Below, piece after piece: positions 1 through 6,430 of a stretch of DNA of 10,472 nucleotides. Below the pieces are notes generated by a model, which searched no databases, was not told where the DNA came from, and worked only from the letters and a program-made list of their open reading frames with translations. This stretch comes from Actinomycetes bacterium (GTDB lineage: Bacteria > Actinomycetota > Acidimicrobiia > Acidimicrobiales > CADCSY01). The translations under genes were made by a program, and so were the position numbers. The DNA lies in the NCBI GenBank assembly GCA_025464025.1, contig JAODBP010000329.1, positions 1 through 10,472 on the forward strand. Direction: 5' to 3'. Positions within the stretch are counted from its first letter, which is position 1. The number at the start of each line of letters is the position of its first letter.

Positions 1-175
1 CGTCGCACGCCCTCGCCCCCGACGTCGGCAGCCCGATCGGCATGTCGACCGCCACCAGGTCGTAGCCGCCGGCCACGACCTCGCCGAAGGAGCCGACCAC
101 CCGCGCCCCCTCGTCGTCCGCCACCACCCAGCCGCCCCGGCAGCCGTCGACCCCGGCGGGCCGGCTGTCGGTCAG
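1..175 (-). CDS. DUF429 family protein, N-terminal part (runs off left edge)
   Basis: The minus strand encodes about 58 residues that open with the DUF429 signature: GVDGCRGGWVVA close to the N-terminus, then DMPIGLP followed by a small/Arg/Ala/Cys/Asp run. DUF429 proteins are predicted RNase H-fold nucleases whose physiological role is not established; the Asp of GVDGC and the Asp of DMPIG fit metal-binding positions of that fold. The gene lies directly behind phoH. The only start-like codon near the expected N-terminus is a CTG at 175-173 that overlaps the phoH TGA (172-174) in a CTGA arrangement. No ATG, GTG or TTG lies in frame between there and the conserved motif, so the start is uncertain: CTG, or further upstream inside phoH. 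The C-terminal part is outside the window. Family call is fairly sure; start is not. Confidence 0.68.
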   Translation of the reverse strand, partial: MTDSRPAGVDGCRGGWVVADDEGARVVGSFGEVVAGGYDLVAVDMPIGLPTSGARACD

Positions 176-1572
176 AGGCGCTCGGCGGCGAGGGAGGCGA
201 CCTCGGACCGCTCGCAGTGGGTGAGGCGGATGTGGCCGAAGAGCCGCTCGCCGTCGAAGGCGTCGATGAGCGCGGCGATGGCGTTGGTGTGCTCGGAGAG
301 GTAGGGCGCGTCGATCTGGCTGGTGTCGCCGGTGAACACGACCTTGGTGCCCTCGCCCACCCGGGTGAGGATGGTCTTGAGCGTCGTCGGCTCGAGGTTC
401 TGGGCCTCGTCGACGAGCACGTAGGTGCCGAGCAGCGAGCGGCCGCGCAGGTAGGTGACGGTCTCCATCGACAGCTTCTCGCGGGTGGTCATCTCCTCGA
501 GCAGGGTCATGGCGTCGTGGTGGCTGCGGTGCTCGGTCATGGCCACCAGCGCGTCGGTGACGGCCTGCATCCACGGGTCGAGCTTCTCCGCCAGGGTGCC
601 GGGGAGGAAGCCGAGCTCGGACTTCCCGACGGGCACGACCGGGCGGTACACGGAGACCTTGTCGTAGATCGGGCGCTCCATGACCTGCTCGAGCCCGGCG
701 GCCAGGGCGAGGATGGTCTTGCCGGTGCCGGCGTACCCGTCGAGGGCGACGATGCGCACGTCGGGGTCGAGCAGGAGGTCGAGGGCGAACTGCTGCTCCT
801 TGGCCCGGGGCCGCAGGCCCCACGCCTCCTGGTTGCGCTGCAGGGGCTCGACCACGCCGTCGCGGCTGCGCACGAGGATCGACTGCTGGCCGGCGCGGAG
901 CACGGCGTACTCGTTGGGGCCGAGGTCGGCCGCGACGATGTCGCACGTGTCGGTGGCGTAGAGGTCGTCGACGGTGGACCCCTCGACCTCGATGGTGCGC
1001 CAGCCGGCCGGGCGCTGGCCGAGCGGGAGGATCTTGCCGCGCGTGTGCTCTCGGGCGGTGAGGCCGAGCTGGGCCGCCTTGATGCGGAGGGCGGCGTCGT
1101 TCGACACGACGGTCACCACCGCGTCGGGCCGCTGCGACGCCTGCCCGAGGGCGGCGGCGAGGATGCGGTTGTCGGCCTTGTTCGGGTCGAGGCCGCGGGC
1201 CGAGACCTCCTCGAGGTGGAGGCCGTTCGTCTCGATGCGGAACGTGCCGCCGCCGGGGAGCGGGACGGCCGAGCGGATGTCGCCGCCGTTCGCGACCCGG
1301 AGGTCCTCGATGGTGCGGATGACCTCGCGGGCCGATCGGCCGACGTCGTCGCGCCGCGTCTTCAGCGAGTCGAGCTCCTCGACCACGGTGAGCGGGATCA
1401 CCGTGTCCGCACCGGGGAAGGCGAACACCGACTGCGGATCCGACACGAGGGCTGACGTGTCGATGACGTACAGCTCGGCGTGGAGGGTCCGGTCGCTCAC
1501 CCCCTCCGTCTCCGCCGGGACGAGGGAAGGGACGAGCACGTCAGCCACGGAACCCCCTGGTTGGGTCGTCAT
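172..1572 (-). CDS. phoH: PIN domain-PhoH family ATPase (PhoH2-like)
   Basis: A 466-residue fusion of an N-terminal PIN ribonuclease domain and a C-terminal PhoH P-loop ATPase; characterised actinobacterial PhoH2 proteins couple RNA unwinding to cleavage, so RNA processing in the cytoplasm is the likely role. The PIN part (about residues 33-165) shows the acidic set VIDTSAL (Asp38), VVEELD (Glu65), ADNRILAAA (Asp134) and VSNDAALR (Asp159). The PhoH part has Walker A GYAGTGKT at 279-286, Walker B VLVDEAQN around 385-392 and the TGDTSQID sensor motif around 414-421. I chose the ATG at 1572 because GAGGAG lies 6 nt upstream; a longer frame reaches 1623 but its extra 17 residues are not family-like. 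It is divergent from the peroxiredoxin gene and its stop touches the DUF429 gene. Length and motifs look intact. Confidence 0.93.
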   Translation of the reverse strand: MTTQPGGSVADVLVPSLVPAETEGVSDRTLHAELYVIDTSALVSDPQSVFAFPGADTVIPLTVVEELDSLKTRRDDVGRSAREVIRTIEDLRVANGGDIRSAVPLPGGGTFRIETNGLHLEEVSARGLDPNKADNRILAAALGQASQRPDAVVTVVSNDAALRIKAAQLGLTAREHTRGKILPLGQRPAGWRTIEVEGSTVDDLYATDTCDIVAADLGPNEYAVLRAGQQSILVRSRDGVVEPLQRNQEAWGLRPRAKEQQFALDLLLDPDVRIVALDGYAGTGKTILALAAGLEQVMERPIYDKVSVYRPVVPVGKSELGFLPGTLAEKLDPWMQAVTDALVAMTEHRSHHDAMTLLEEMTTREKLSMETVTYLRGRSLLGTYVLVDEAQNLEPTTLKTILTRVGEGTKVVFTGDTSQIDAPYLSEHTNAIAALIDAFDGERLFGHIRLTHCERSEVASLAAERL

Positions 1573-1633
1573 GAAGTGCTCCTCATCGTGACGCTTCATG
1601 AGGTCGCGCGGGGGGATGCCCAAAAGCCGACCT

Positions 1634-1668
1634 CGCCAGTCGACTATTGGCGTGGGTGCCGCTAGCTT
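1634..1668 (+). promoter_or_regulatory. Candidate promoter/operator region between phoH and peroxiredoxin
   Basis: In the divergent spacer an inverted repeat CGCCA (1634-1638) and TGGCG (1648-1652) encloses the self-complementary octamer AGTCGACT (1638-1645). A weak plus-strand promoter could use TCGACT (1640-1645) as -35 and TAGCTT (1663-1668) as -10 with 17-bp spacing, which would place the repeat over the -35. Both hexamers are poor matches, so this is a suggestion only. A redox regulator would be a natural partner for a peroxiredoxin, but no binding motif is recognised. Confidence 0.28.
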
Positions 1669-1703
1669 GGGTCCGGTAACTGACGAACAAAGAGGAGCGA
1701 ACG

Positions 1704-2339
1704 ATGGCCATCCGCCTGGGTGACGAAGCCCCCAACTTCACGGCCGAGACGACCGAGGGAACGATCAACTTCCACGAGTGGAAGGGCGACAGCTGGGCGG
1801 TGCTGTTCTCCCACCCCAAGGACTTCACGCCGGTGTGCACCACCGAGCTGGGCACCGTGGCCCGCCTGAAGCCCGAGTTCGACAAGCGCAACACGAAGGT
1901 GATCGGCCTGTCGGTCGACCCGCTCGACTCCCACAACAAGTGGAAGGGCGACATCAAGGACGTCACCGGCAGCGAGCTGAACTTCCCGCTCATCGCGGAT
2001 GACGACAAGGCCGTCGCCAACGCCTACGACATGATCCACCCGAACGCCAACGACACCCTCACGGTGCGCTCGGTGTTCATCGTGGGCCCGGACAACAAGG
2101 TGAAGCTGAACCTCACCTACCCGGCCTCCACCGGCCGCAACTTCGACGAGCTGCTCCGGGTCATCGACTCGCTCCAGCTCACGGCCGACTACAAGGTCGC
2201 CACGCCGGCCGACTGGAAGGACGGCGACGACGTGATCATCGTCCCGGCCCTCTCCGACGAGGAGGCCAAGGAGCGGTTCCCGAAGGGTTGGGACGCCAAG
2301 AAGCCCTACCTCCGGGTCACTCCGCAGCCGAACAAGTAA
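1704..2339 (+). CDS. 1-Cys peroxiredoxin (Prx6-type, AhpC/TSA superfamily)
   Basis: Thiol peroxidase of 211 residues that reduces hydrogen peroxide and organic hydroperoxides in the cytoplasm. The active-site stretch SHPKDFTPVCTTELG puts the PxxxTxxC motif at Pro38, Thr42 and peroxidatic Cys45, and Arg122 in TVRSVFIVGP fits the third conserved catalytic residue. Cys45 is the only cysteine in the protein, so there is no resolving cysteine, which defines the 1-Cys mechanism. The long C-terminal extension with TPADWKDGDDVIIVP (about 167-181) is typical of the Prx6 branch, as is the total length. The ATG at 1704 follows AGAGGAG with 6-nt spacing. It appears to be monocistronic: a hairpin follows about 30 bp after the stop. 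It is divergent from phoH. Nothing is missing. Confidence 0.95.
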   Translation: MAIRLGDEAPNFTAETTEGTINFHEWKGDSWAVLFSHPKDFTPVCTTELGTVARLKPEFDKRNTKVIGLSVDPLDSHNKWKGDIKDVTGSELNFPLIADDDKAVANAYDMIHPNANDTLTVRSVFIVGPDNKVKLNLTYPASTGRNFDELLRVIDSLQLTADYKVATPADWKDGDDVIIVPALSDEEAKERFPKGWDAKKPYLRVTPQPNK

Positions 2340-2370
2340 GAACCCGCACCGCGACATCCCTGCGCACGCT

Positions 2371-2422
2371 GGCCCCGGTCGCCCGTCCGTCTGGACGCGG
2401 AGGCCGGGGTCGTGCTCGTTTT
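2371..2422 (+). terminator. Nested hairpin plus short T run after the peroxiredoxin gene
   Basis: GGCCCCGG (2371-2378) can pair with CCGGGGTC (2404-2411) as eight pairs including one G-T. Inside the loop CGTCC (2384-2388) and GGACG (2393-2397) form a second perfect stem with a four-base loop. TTTT follows at 2419-2422, seven bases after the stem. This is a plausible but imperfect factor-independent terminator for the peroxiredoxin transcript. The T run ends only five bases before the GTG start of the HIT gene, so it may instead influence expression of that gene. Confidence 0.38.
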
Positions 2423-2427
2423 GCGCC

Positions 2428-2847
2428 GTGCCCGCTGACTGCGCCTTCTGCCAGATCGTCGCCGGCGAGCTGCCGGCCCACGTCGTCCTCGACGACGACG
2501 TGTGCCTCGCCTTCCTCGACGTGCGCCCGGTGTTCCCCGGCCACGTGCTGCTGGTGCCGAAGGCCCACCACGAGACCCTCGCCGACCTGCCGCCCGACCT
2601 GGTCGAGCCGCTGTTCAGCCGGGCCCAGCGCCTGTCGGTCGCCGTGCCGGCAGCGATGGGGGCGACGGGCACCTTCGTCGCCCTGAACAACAAGGTCAGC
2701 CAGTCGGTGCCGCACCTCCACGTGCACGTCGTGCCCCGCCGCCCCAAGGACGGCCTCCGCGGCTTCTTCTGGCCCCGCACCAAGTACGAGGGCGGCGACG
2801 ACGAGATGGTCGCCGTCGCCGCGTCGATCGCAGGAGAGCTGGCATGA
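2428..2847 (+). CDS. HIT family protein (histidine-triad nucleotide hydrolase)
   Basis: A 139-residue histidine-triad protein; this family hydrolyses nucleoside phosphoramidates, AMP-lysine-type conjugates or dinucleoside polyphosphates in the cytoplasm. The triad HLHVHVV gives His96, His98 and His100, with His98 expected to be the nucleophile as the middle of the three. The N-terminal CAFCQIVAGELPA carries a CxxC pair (Cys5, Cys8) which, with a His in KAHHET and one near the triad, can form the structural zinc site seen in many bacterial members. The DVRPVFPGHVLLVPKAHH block is typical. The start is GTG at 2428: it gives the standard HIT N-terminus, although no Shine-Dalgarno sequence precedes it. 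The stop overlaps the ATG of the S26-like gene in an ATGA junction, so the two are very likely cotranscribed. Exact substrate is unknown. Confidence 0.92.
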   Translation: MPADCAFCQIVAGELPAHVVLDDDVCLAFLDVRPVFPGHVLLVPKAHHETLADLPPDLVEPLFSRAQRLSVAVPAAMGATGTFVALNNKVSQSVPHLHVHVVPRRPKDGLRGFFWPRTKYEGGDDEMVAVAASIAGELA

Positions 2848-3412
2848 GGCGTCCGTGGGTCCGGGTCGTCGCGGGCGCGGTGTTCGCCGTCGCCATCGTG
2901 GGGTGGGGTGTCTTCGGGTTGCTGCTCGACGGCTATTCGATCCCGAGCTTCGCCAACTCCCCGGCGCTCGACCCGGGCGACCACGTGCTGGTGCGTCCGG
3001 GCCATGCCGCCCACCTCGACGACCTCGTCGTGCACCACCCACCGACCGCCCCTCGGTGACGGCGATCAGCCGCGTCGTCGGCGTGGCTGGCGACCGGCTC
3101 TCGACGCGCGGCGACCAGCTCGTGCGCAACGGGACGGTGGCCCACGACGGGCAGGCCGAGGGCATGACCGTCCTGCAGGAGCCGGTGACGGTGCCGAAGG
3201 GGTCCGTGTTCTTGATGGGCGACAACCGGGGGAACTCCCAGGACTCCCGCTTCTTCGGACCGGTGTCGCTCACGGACGTCCGCGGCCGGGTCGTGTCGAC
3301 GAAGGGGCAGCTCGTGTGGGCGTTCCCGATCGCGGCCGCCGCGGCCGCGATGGCGCTCCTCGTGTCGCTCCAGAGGAGCCGGTCCTACGACGCGGCGATG
3401 AAGCGGATCTGA
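2844..3412 (+). pseudogene. Signal peptidase I-like (S26) membrane protein, frameshifted and lacking the catalytic dyad
   Basis: Starting at ATG 2844 (AGGAG 7 nt upstream), the first frame encodes a short cytoplasmic tail, a membrane span (about residues 7-28) and the S26 box YSIPSFANSPALDPGD, then LDDLVVHHPP, and ends in TGA at 3057. Family homology resumes in the -1 frame from about 3053 with SVTAISRVVGVAGD and the well-kept box E MGDNRGNSQDSRFFGPV, followed by a C-terminal hydrophobic segment, to TGA at 3412. Adding one base in the C run 3049-3052 rejoins the halves into 189 residues. Type I signal peptidases cut leader peptides with a Ser/Lys dyad. Aligned to IPSxSMxPTL, the Ser position is Ala here, and the Lys of KRVVGLPGD is Ser. 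So even repaired it is predicted inactive as a classical peptidase. It overlaps the HIT gene by ATGA and the esterase 3' end by 28 bp. Confidence 0.8.
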
Positions 3413-4197
3413 GCGCCAGCGACGCTGCGCCAGAACCGGGCGTCGTGGTAGCCGCGGGGAAACGACGACGTGGCCTTCGGCCCGAGCCGCTCGACGAAGC
3501 GCCGGTCGGCGGCGGCGAACGGGTCCTGCCGTCCGCAGTCGATGCGCACCTTCGACGGGTCGAGCTCGCCGGCGCCGGTGAACACGTCGTCGCGGGTGAA
3601 CTGGGCGGCATCGTCGAAGGCGCCGGGCGCGGCGTCGGCGAACGAGGCGTACAGCGCCGGGCTCGAGCCGACGACCACCGGGAACAGGTCGGGGTGGCGC
3701 TCGCCGAGGAGGAGCGCTCCGTAGCCGCCCATCGACCAGCCGAGGACGGCGAACCGCTCGAGGCCGAGCTCCGATCGCAGGAACGGCACCAGCTCGTCGA
3801 GCACCACCTTGCCGGGGTCGCTGCCATCGGCGCGCTGGTGCCAGTAGCTGCCCTCACCGCCGTCGAGGGCGGCCACGGCGAGCTGCGCCCCCTCGTCGGC
3901 CACCACGTCGTGGAGGTGGATCTCGTCGAAGGCGAACCGGTGGGTGTCGCCCTTGCCGTGGAGGCAGATGACCGCGCCGGCGAGGTCGCCGTCGGGTGGG
4001 CGGCTCCAGGCGAACGGCGTGCCGCCCGGCAGGTGCTCCTCGTCGACCGCCCAGCCCGACGGGGGCACGCGGTGGTCGGGGCTCTGGCTGAGGCCGAGCC
4101 GGTGCAGCACGCGCTCCCGGCCGAGCACCTCGACCCCGGCGCCGGCGGCCACGACCGCGCCGGCGCCGCCGAGCAGGAACGACCGCCGGGACAGCAC
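3385..4197 (-). CDS. Tat-exported putative esterase (alpha/beta hydrolase, antigen 85/esterase D-like)
   Basis: A 270-residue alpha/beta hydrolase. The N-terminus SRRSFLLGG followed by an Ala/Gly/Val-rich stretch (about residues 3-25) is a twin-arginine export signal (Arg4, Arg5), so the enzyme probably folds in the cytoplasm and acts outside the membrane. The nucleophile elbow GWSMGG puts Ser155 in place; Asp225 in CGRQDPF and His251 in FPRGYHD are good candidates for the rest of the triad. CLHGKGDTH near residue 78 would shape the oxyanion hole. The substrate may be an ester of a lipid or sugar; it is not determined by the motifs. I chose GTG at 4197 because it sits just before the Tat motif and 6 nt after a TACCCT box, as in leaderless transcripts; the open frame extends far upstream only as low-complexity Arg/Pro sequence. 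It converges on the S26-like gene. Confidence 0.85.
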   Translation of the reverse strand: MLSRRSFLLGGAGAVVAAGAGVEVLGRERVLHRLGLSQSPDHRVPPSGWAVDEEHLPGGTPFAWSRPPDGDLAGAVICLHGKGDTHRFAFDEIHLHDVVADEGAQLAVAALDGGEGSYWHQRADGSDPGKVVLDELVPFLRSELGLERFAVLGWSMGGYGALLLGERHPDLFPVVVGSSPALYASFADAAPGAFDDAAQFTRDDVFTGAGELDPSKVRIDCGRQDPFAAADRRFVERLGPKATSSFPRGYHDARFWRSVAGAQIRFIAAS

Positions 4198-4203
4198 CGT
4201 CCG

Positions 4204-4228
4204 AGGGTAGGAGACTCGGTACCGTCTC
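4204..4228. promoter_or_regulatory. Compact divergent promoter pair with inverted repeat
   Basis: Only 35 bp separate the esterase start (4197, minus) from the CPBP start (4233, plus). On the minus strand TACCCT (4209-4204) ends 6 nt before GTG; on the plus strand TACCGT (4220-4225) ends 7 nt before GTG. Both match the TANNNT -10 pattern placed so that transcription would begin at the start codon itself, the leaderless arrangement common in actinobacteria. An inverted repeat GAGAC (4211-4215) and GTCTC (4224-4228) with the palindrome CGGTACCG inside it lies between and overlaps the plus-strand -10. No clear -35 element is seen. Confidence 0.45.
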
Positions 4229-4232
4229 GTCC

Positions 4233-5210
4233 GTGGAGACCGACGAGGTTCCGTCCCCGCCGGCCGCCGGTTGGTACCCCGACCCGTTGGGTCGCCGGCC
4301 CTACCGCTGGTGGGACGGCGAGCGCTGGACCCAGCAGACGGGCGAGGCCGCCACGGACCCCGCGCCCGAGCCCTCGGACGACGCGCCGCCGTCCTCGCCG
4401 ACTGCCGGTTGGTACGCCGACCCGCTCGGCACCGCCCGCTTCCGCTGGTGGGACGGTGAGCGCTGGACCGACGTCGCCGCCGATGCGGCGCCCGAGGTGG
4501 TCGACGACGAGCCGGTCGACCCGGGCCTGCCGGGGCTCGGGGTCGCCGCCTTCGGCATGGTGGCGGCCGGCGCGCTCGCCGTCGGCATCGCGTCATGGCT
4601 CTCGGCGGCAGACGACCCCGGTGGTCGCACCGCCGCGCTGATCCTCTCCGAGCTCGGGCTGTGGGGCGCGCTCGTGGCGTCGTGCATCTTCGTCAGCCGT
4701 CGTCGGGGGAGCGGCTCACTGATCCGCGACTACGCGTTCCGGTTCAGGTGGATCGACCTCGGCTTCGGCCTGGCCGGTTCCATCGTCGGGCGGGTCATGG
4801 CGGGGCTTGCGGTCGCGCCGATCCCGTTCCCCTCCCAGAGCCTCCGCGACGCCGACCGCACCGTGCTCGGCGAGCCGACCCACGGTGCCCTGGCGTGGAC
4901 GGTGCTGGTGCTCGTCACCTGCGTCGGAGCGCCCGTCATCGAAGAGCTGTTCTTCCGCGGCCTCGTGCAGACCCGCCTCGTCGGCCGGTACGGCCCTGTC
5001 GTGGGGATCGGGGTCGCGTCGCTGGTGTTCGGGTCGGCCCACCTGCTCTCGTGGGCCGGCCCCGAATCACTGGCCTACGCCTGGGCCATCGCCTTCGGGG
5101 GCCTCGTGCTCGGAACCATCCGACACCTCTCGGGCCGGCTCGGACCGGGCATCGTGGCCCACGCCTTCTTCAACCTCCAGGCCATCCTTGCGGTGGCACT
5201 GCTCAGTTGA
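4233..5210 (+). CDS. CPBP family intramembrane metalloprotease with two N-terminal DUF2510 boxes
   Basis: A 325-residue membrane protein. Residues 12-34 and 58-80 are two copies of the DUF2510 box (AGWYxDPLG, then RWWDGERWT), a short actinobacterial module of unknown function found at the N-terminus of many membrane proteins. An acidic Pro-rich linker follows, then several hydrophobic segments from about residue 100 (for example 102-124, 134-154, 174-196, 219-236, 256-272 and 278-296). The CPBP (Abi) protease signature is complete: Glu237-Glu238 and Arg242 in EELFFRG, His270 in FGSAHLL, and His310 with Asn314 in HAFFN. These residues bind zinc and cleave in the membrane in Rce1-type enzymes; bacterial members serve in protein maturation or bacteriocin immunity. 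GTG 4233 is placed 7 nt after TACCGT and has no Shine-Dalgarno. The 3' end overlaps the convergent DUF4389 gene by 8 bp. Substrate unknown. Confidence 0.9.
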   Translation: METDEVPSPPAAGWYPDPLGRRPYRWWDGERWTQQTGEAATDPAPEPSDDAPPSSPTAGWYADPLGTARFRWWDGERWTDVAADAAPEVVDDEPVDPGLPGLGVAAFGMVAAGALAVGIASWLSAADDPGGRTAALILSELGLWGALVASCIFVSRRRGSGSLIRDYAFRFRWIDLGFGLAGSIVGRVMAGLAVAPIPFPSQSLRDADRTVLGEPTHGALAWTVLVLVTCVGAPVIEELFFRGLVQTRLVGRYGPVVGIGVASLVFGSAHLLSWAGPESLAYAWAIAFGGLVLGTIRHLSGRLGPGIVAHAFFNLQAILAVALLS

Positions 5211-6393
5211 AGCGGAGCGTGAAGTAGAGGTCCTGGTAGTCGCTGTCGAACTGGTTGGCGAGACCTTGGAACTGGGCGGCGAGCTGCTGGTACGCGGTGA
5301 CGTCCTCGGTCTGCTCGAGCTCGTGCAGCAGATCGATGAGGGCCGTCGCGTCGTCCTCGACGTCGCTGGCCAGCGGCACGACGTTGCGCGGGTAGCTGAT
5401 GTCGCGGAGCTCGGCTCTGAATCGAGTGAGGGCCTCGGCGAAGTCGTGGTCCGCGCCGTGGACGCAGTCGGGCCCCCCGGAGATGCCGCAGGTCTGGGTC
5501 GTCGAGACGAAGTCGTTGACGGCGACCTCGAGCACGGCGTGCTCGTCGCGGAGCCGGTTGGCGGCCTCGTTGCCCTGCACGCCAGCGACCACGGCGACCG
5601 TGAAGAACCCGGCGTAGGACACGACGCTGAGCACGATGAACAGCGTGACGAGCCGCTTCGCCGCCTTGCCGAGGAGGAGGCGCGTCGTCCGTGCCGGTCC
5701 GGGCAGCTCCGCGACCGGCTGGTCGGTCGGCGGGGGAGCGGTCAGGAGGGTCTCGTCGTCCACCGGCGTCCCGTCGGCATCCGTCGGCGTGGGCTTGTCG
5801 CCGTACAGCCGGTGCGGGTACTCGCTCGTGAGCATGTAGCCGAAGGCCGTGAGCCGCATGGTGTACCGCAGCACGGCGGCGATGGCCTCGTGCAGCGAGC
5901 GCGGCATGCGCCCCTTGACGAGGACGATCAGCCAGATGAAGAACAGGGCGAAGCCGAGCCCGGCGCCGACGAGCCCGGCGAGGATGCCCGCCGGGATCAG
6001 CAGGAAGTAGCGGAAGAAGACCGCCGCTCGGTTGAGCCGCCCCGAGGGCGGCAGGACGAGCTCGACGGGGTAGTCGTCGTCGGGTTCCAGGGCGAACGAC
6101 GGGAACTGGTCGGTCAGGAGGTAGCCGTAGGCCAGCACCCGTGTGTAGTACCGGGCGTAGCCGCCGACGAAGTTCCGGAGGCCGTGGGGCGCCCGACCGG
6201 TGAAGAGGGCGCCGAACCAGATGCCGACGACGGCGAACATGGCGGCGAAGCCGACCAGCGACAGCCAGATCCAGTGGGGGATGAGCAGGATGGCTCGAAA
6301 GCCGACACTTGGCCGGCGCTGGGGCTGGGCGCCCTCGTGGGCCAGCTCGACGACCGGTGACACGGGCGCCGGGTCTGTCTCGAGCACCGTCAT
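5203..6393 (-). CDS. DUF4389 domain membrane protein with C-terminal extracytoplasmic domain
   Basis: A 396-residue membrane protein of unknown function. Two DUF4389-like units can be seen: a hydrophobic segment, then GRAPHGLRNFVGGYARYY through LLTDQFPSF (about residues 32-102), and again a hydrophobic segment, then GRMPRSLHEAIAAVLRY through MLTSEYP (about 128-193). An acidic Pro-rich linker leads to a further span at about 248-272. The last 125 residues are hydrophilic, with two cysteines (about 302 and 310) that could form a disulfide, and a helical pattern; they are probably outside the membrane. ATG at 6393 follows GGGAGG by 6 nt, better than the in-frame TTG at 6399. It is 37 bp behind the thioesterase gene on the same strand; a TACCCT box (6426-6421) in that gap could give it its own promoter. 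The domain call rests on motif recall. Confidence 0.8.
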   Translation of the reverse strand: MTVLETDPAPVSPVVELAHEGAQPQRRPSVGFRAILLIPHWIWLSLVGFAAMFAVVGIWFGALFTGRAPHGLRNFVGGYARYYTRVLAYGYLLTDQFPSFALEPDDDYPVELVLPPSGRLNRAAVFFRYFLLIPAGILAGLVGAGLGFALFFIWLIVLVKGRMPRSLHEAIAAVLRYTMRLTAFGYMLTSEYPHRLYGDKPTPTDADGTPVDDETLLTAPPPTDQPVAELPGPARTTRLLLGKAAKRLVTLFIVLSVVSYAGFFTVAVVAGVQGNEAANRLRDEHAVLEVAVNDFVSTTQTCGISGGPDCVHGADHDFAEALTRFRAELRDISYPRNVVPLASDVEDDATALIDLLHELEQTEDVTAYQQLAAQFQGLANQFDSDYQDLYFTLRFN

Positions 6394-6430
6394 GAGCAAC
6401 CTCCCAGGTCGGACCGGGGGAGGGTAGCGA

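Noticed and set aside
217..1455. 412-codon plus-strand open frame opposite phoH
   Set aside because: Val/Glu/Gly/Arg-rich low-complexity translation with no domain, entirely antisense to a well-supported PIN-PhoH gene; a high-GC shadow frame.
1662..3038. 458-codon minus-strand open frame opposite peroxiredoxin and HIT genes
   Set aside because: Repetitive His/Arg/Val/Asp composition with no motif, and it overlaps two genes with clear active sites on the other strand.
3042..3059. Programmed -1 frameshifting in the S26-like gene
   Set aside because: No in-frame slippery heptamer of the XXXYYYZ type; a missing base in a C run is the simpler explanation.
4260..4475. DUF2510 duplication as a DNA-level repeat or mobile element
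   Set aside because: The similarity is in the short protein box inside one reading frame; there are no flanking repeats or transposase genes.
4198..4596. N-terminal extension of the esterase frame
   Set aside because: The extra 133 residues are almost only Arg, Pro, Ala and Ser, lie antisense to the DUF2510 coding region, and would bury the Tat signal inside the protein.
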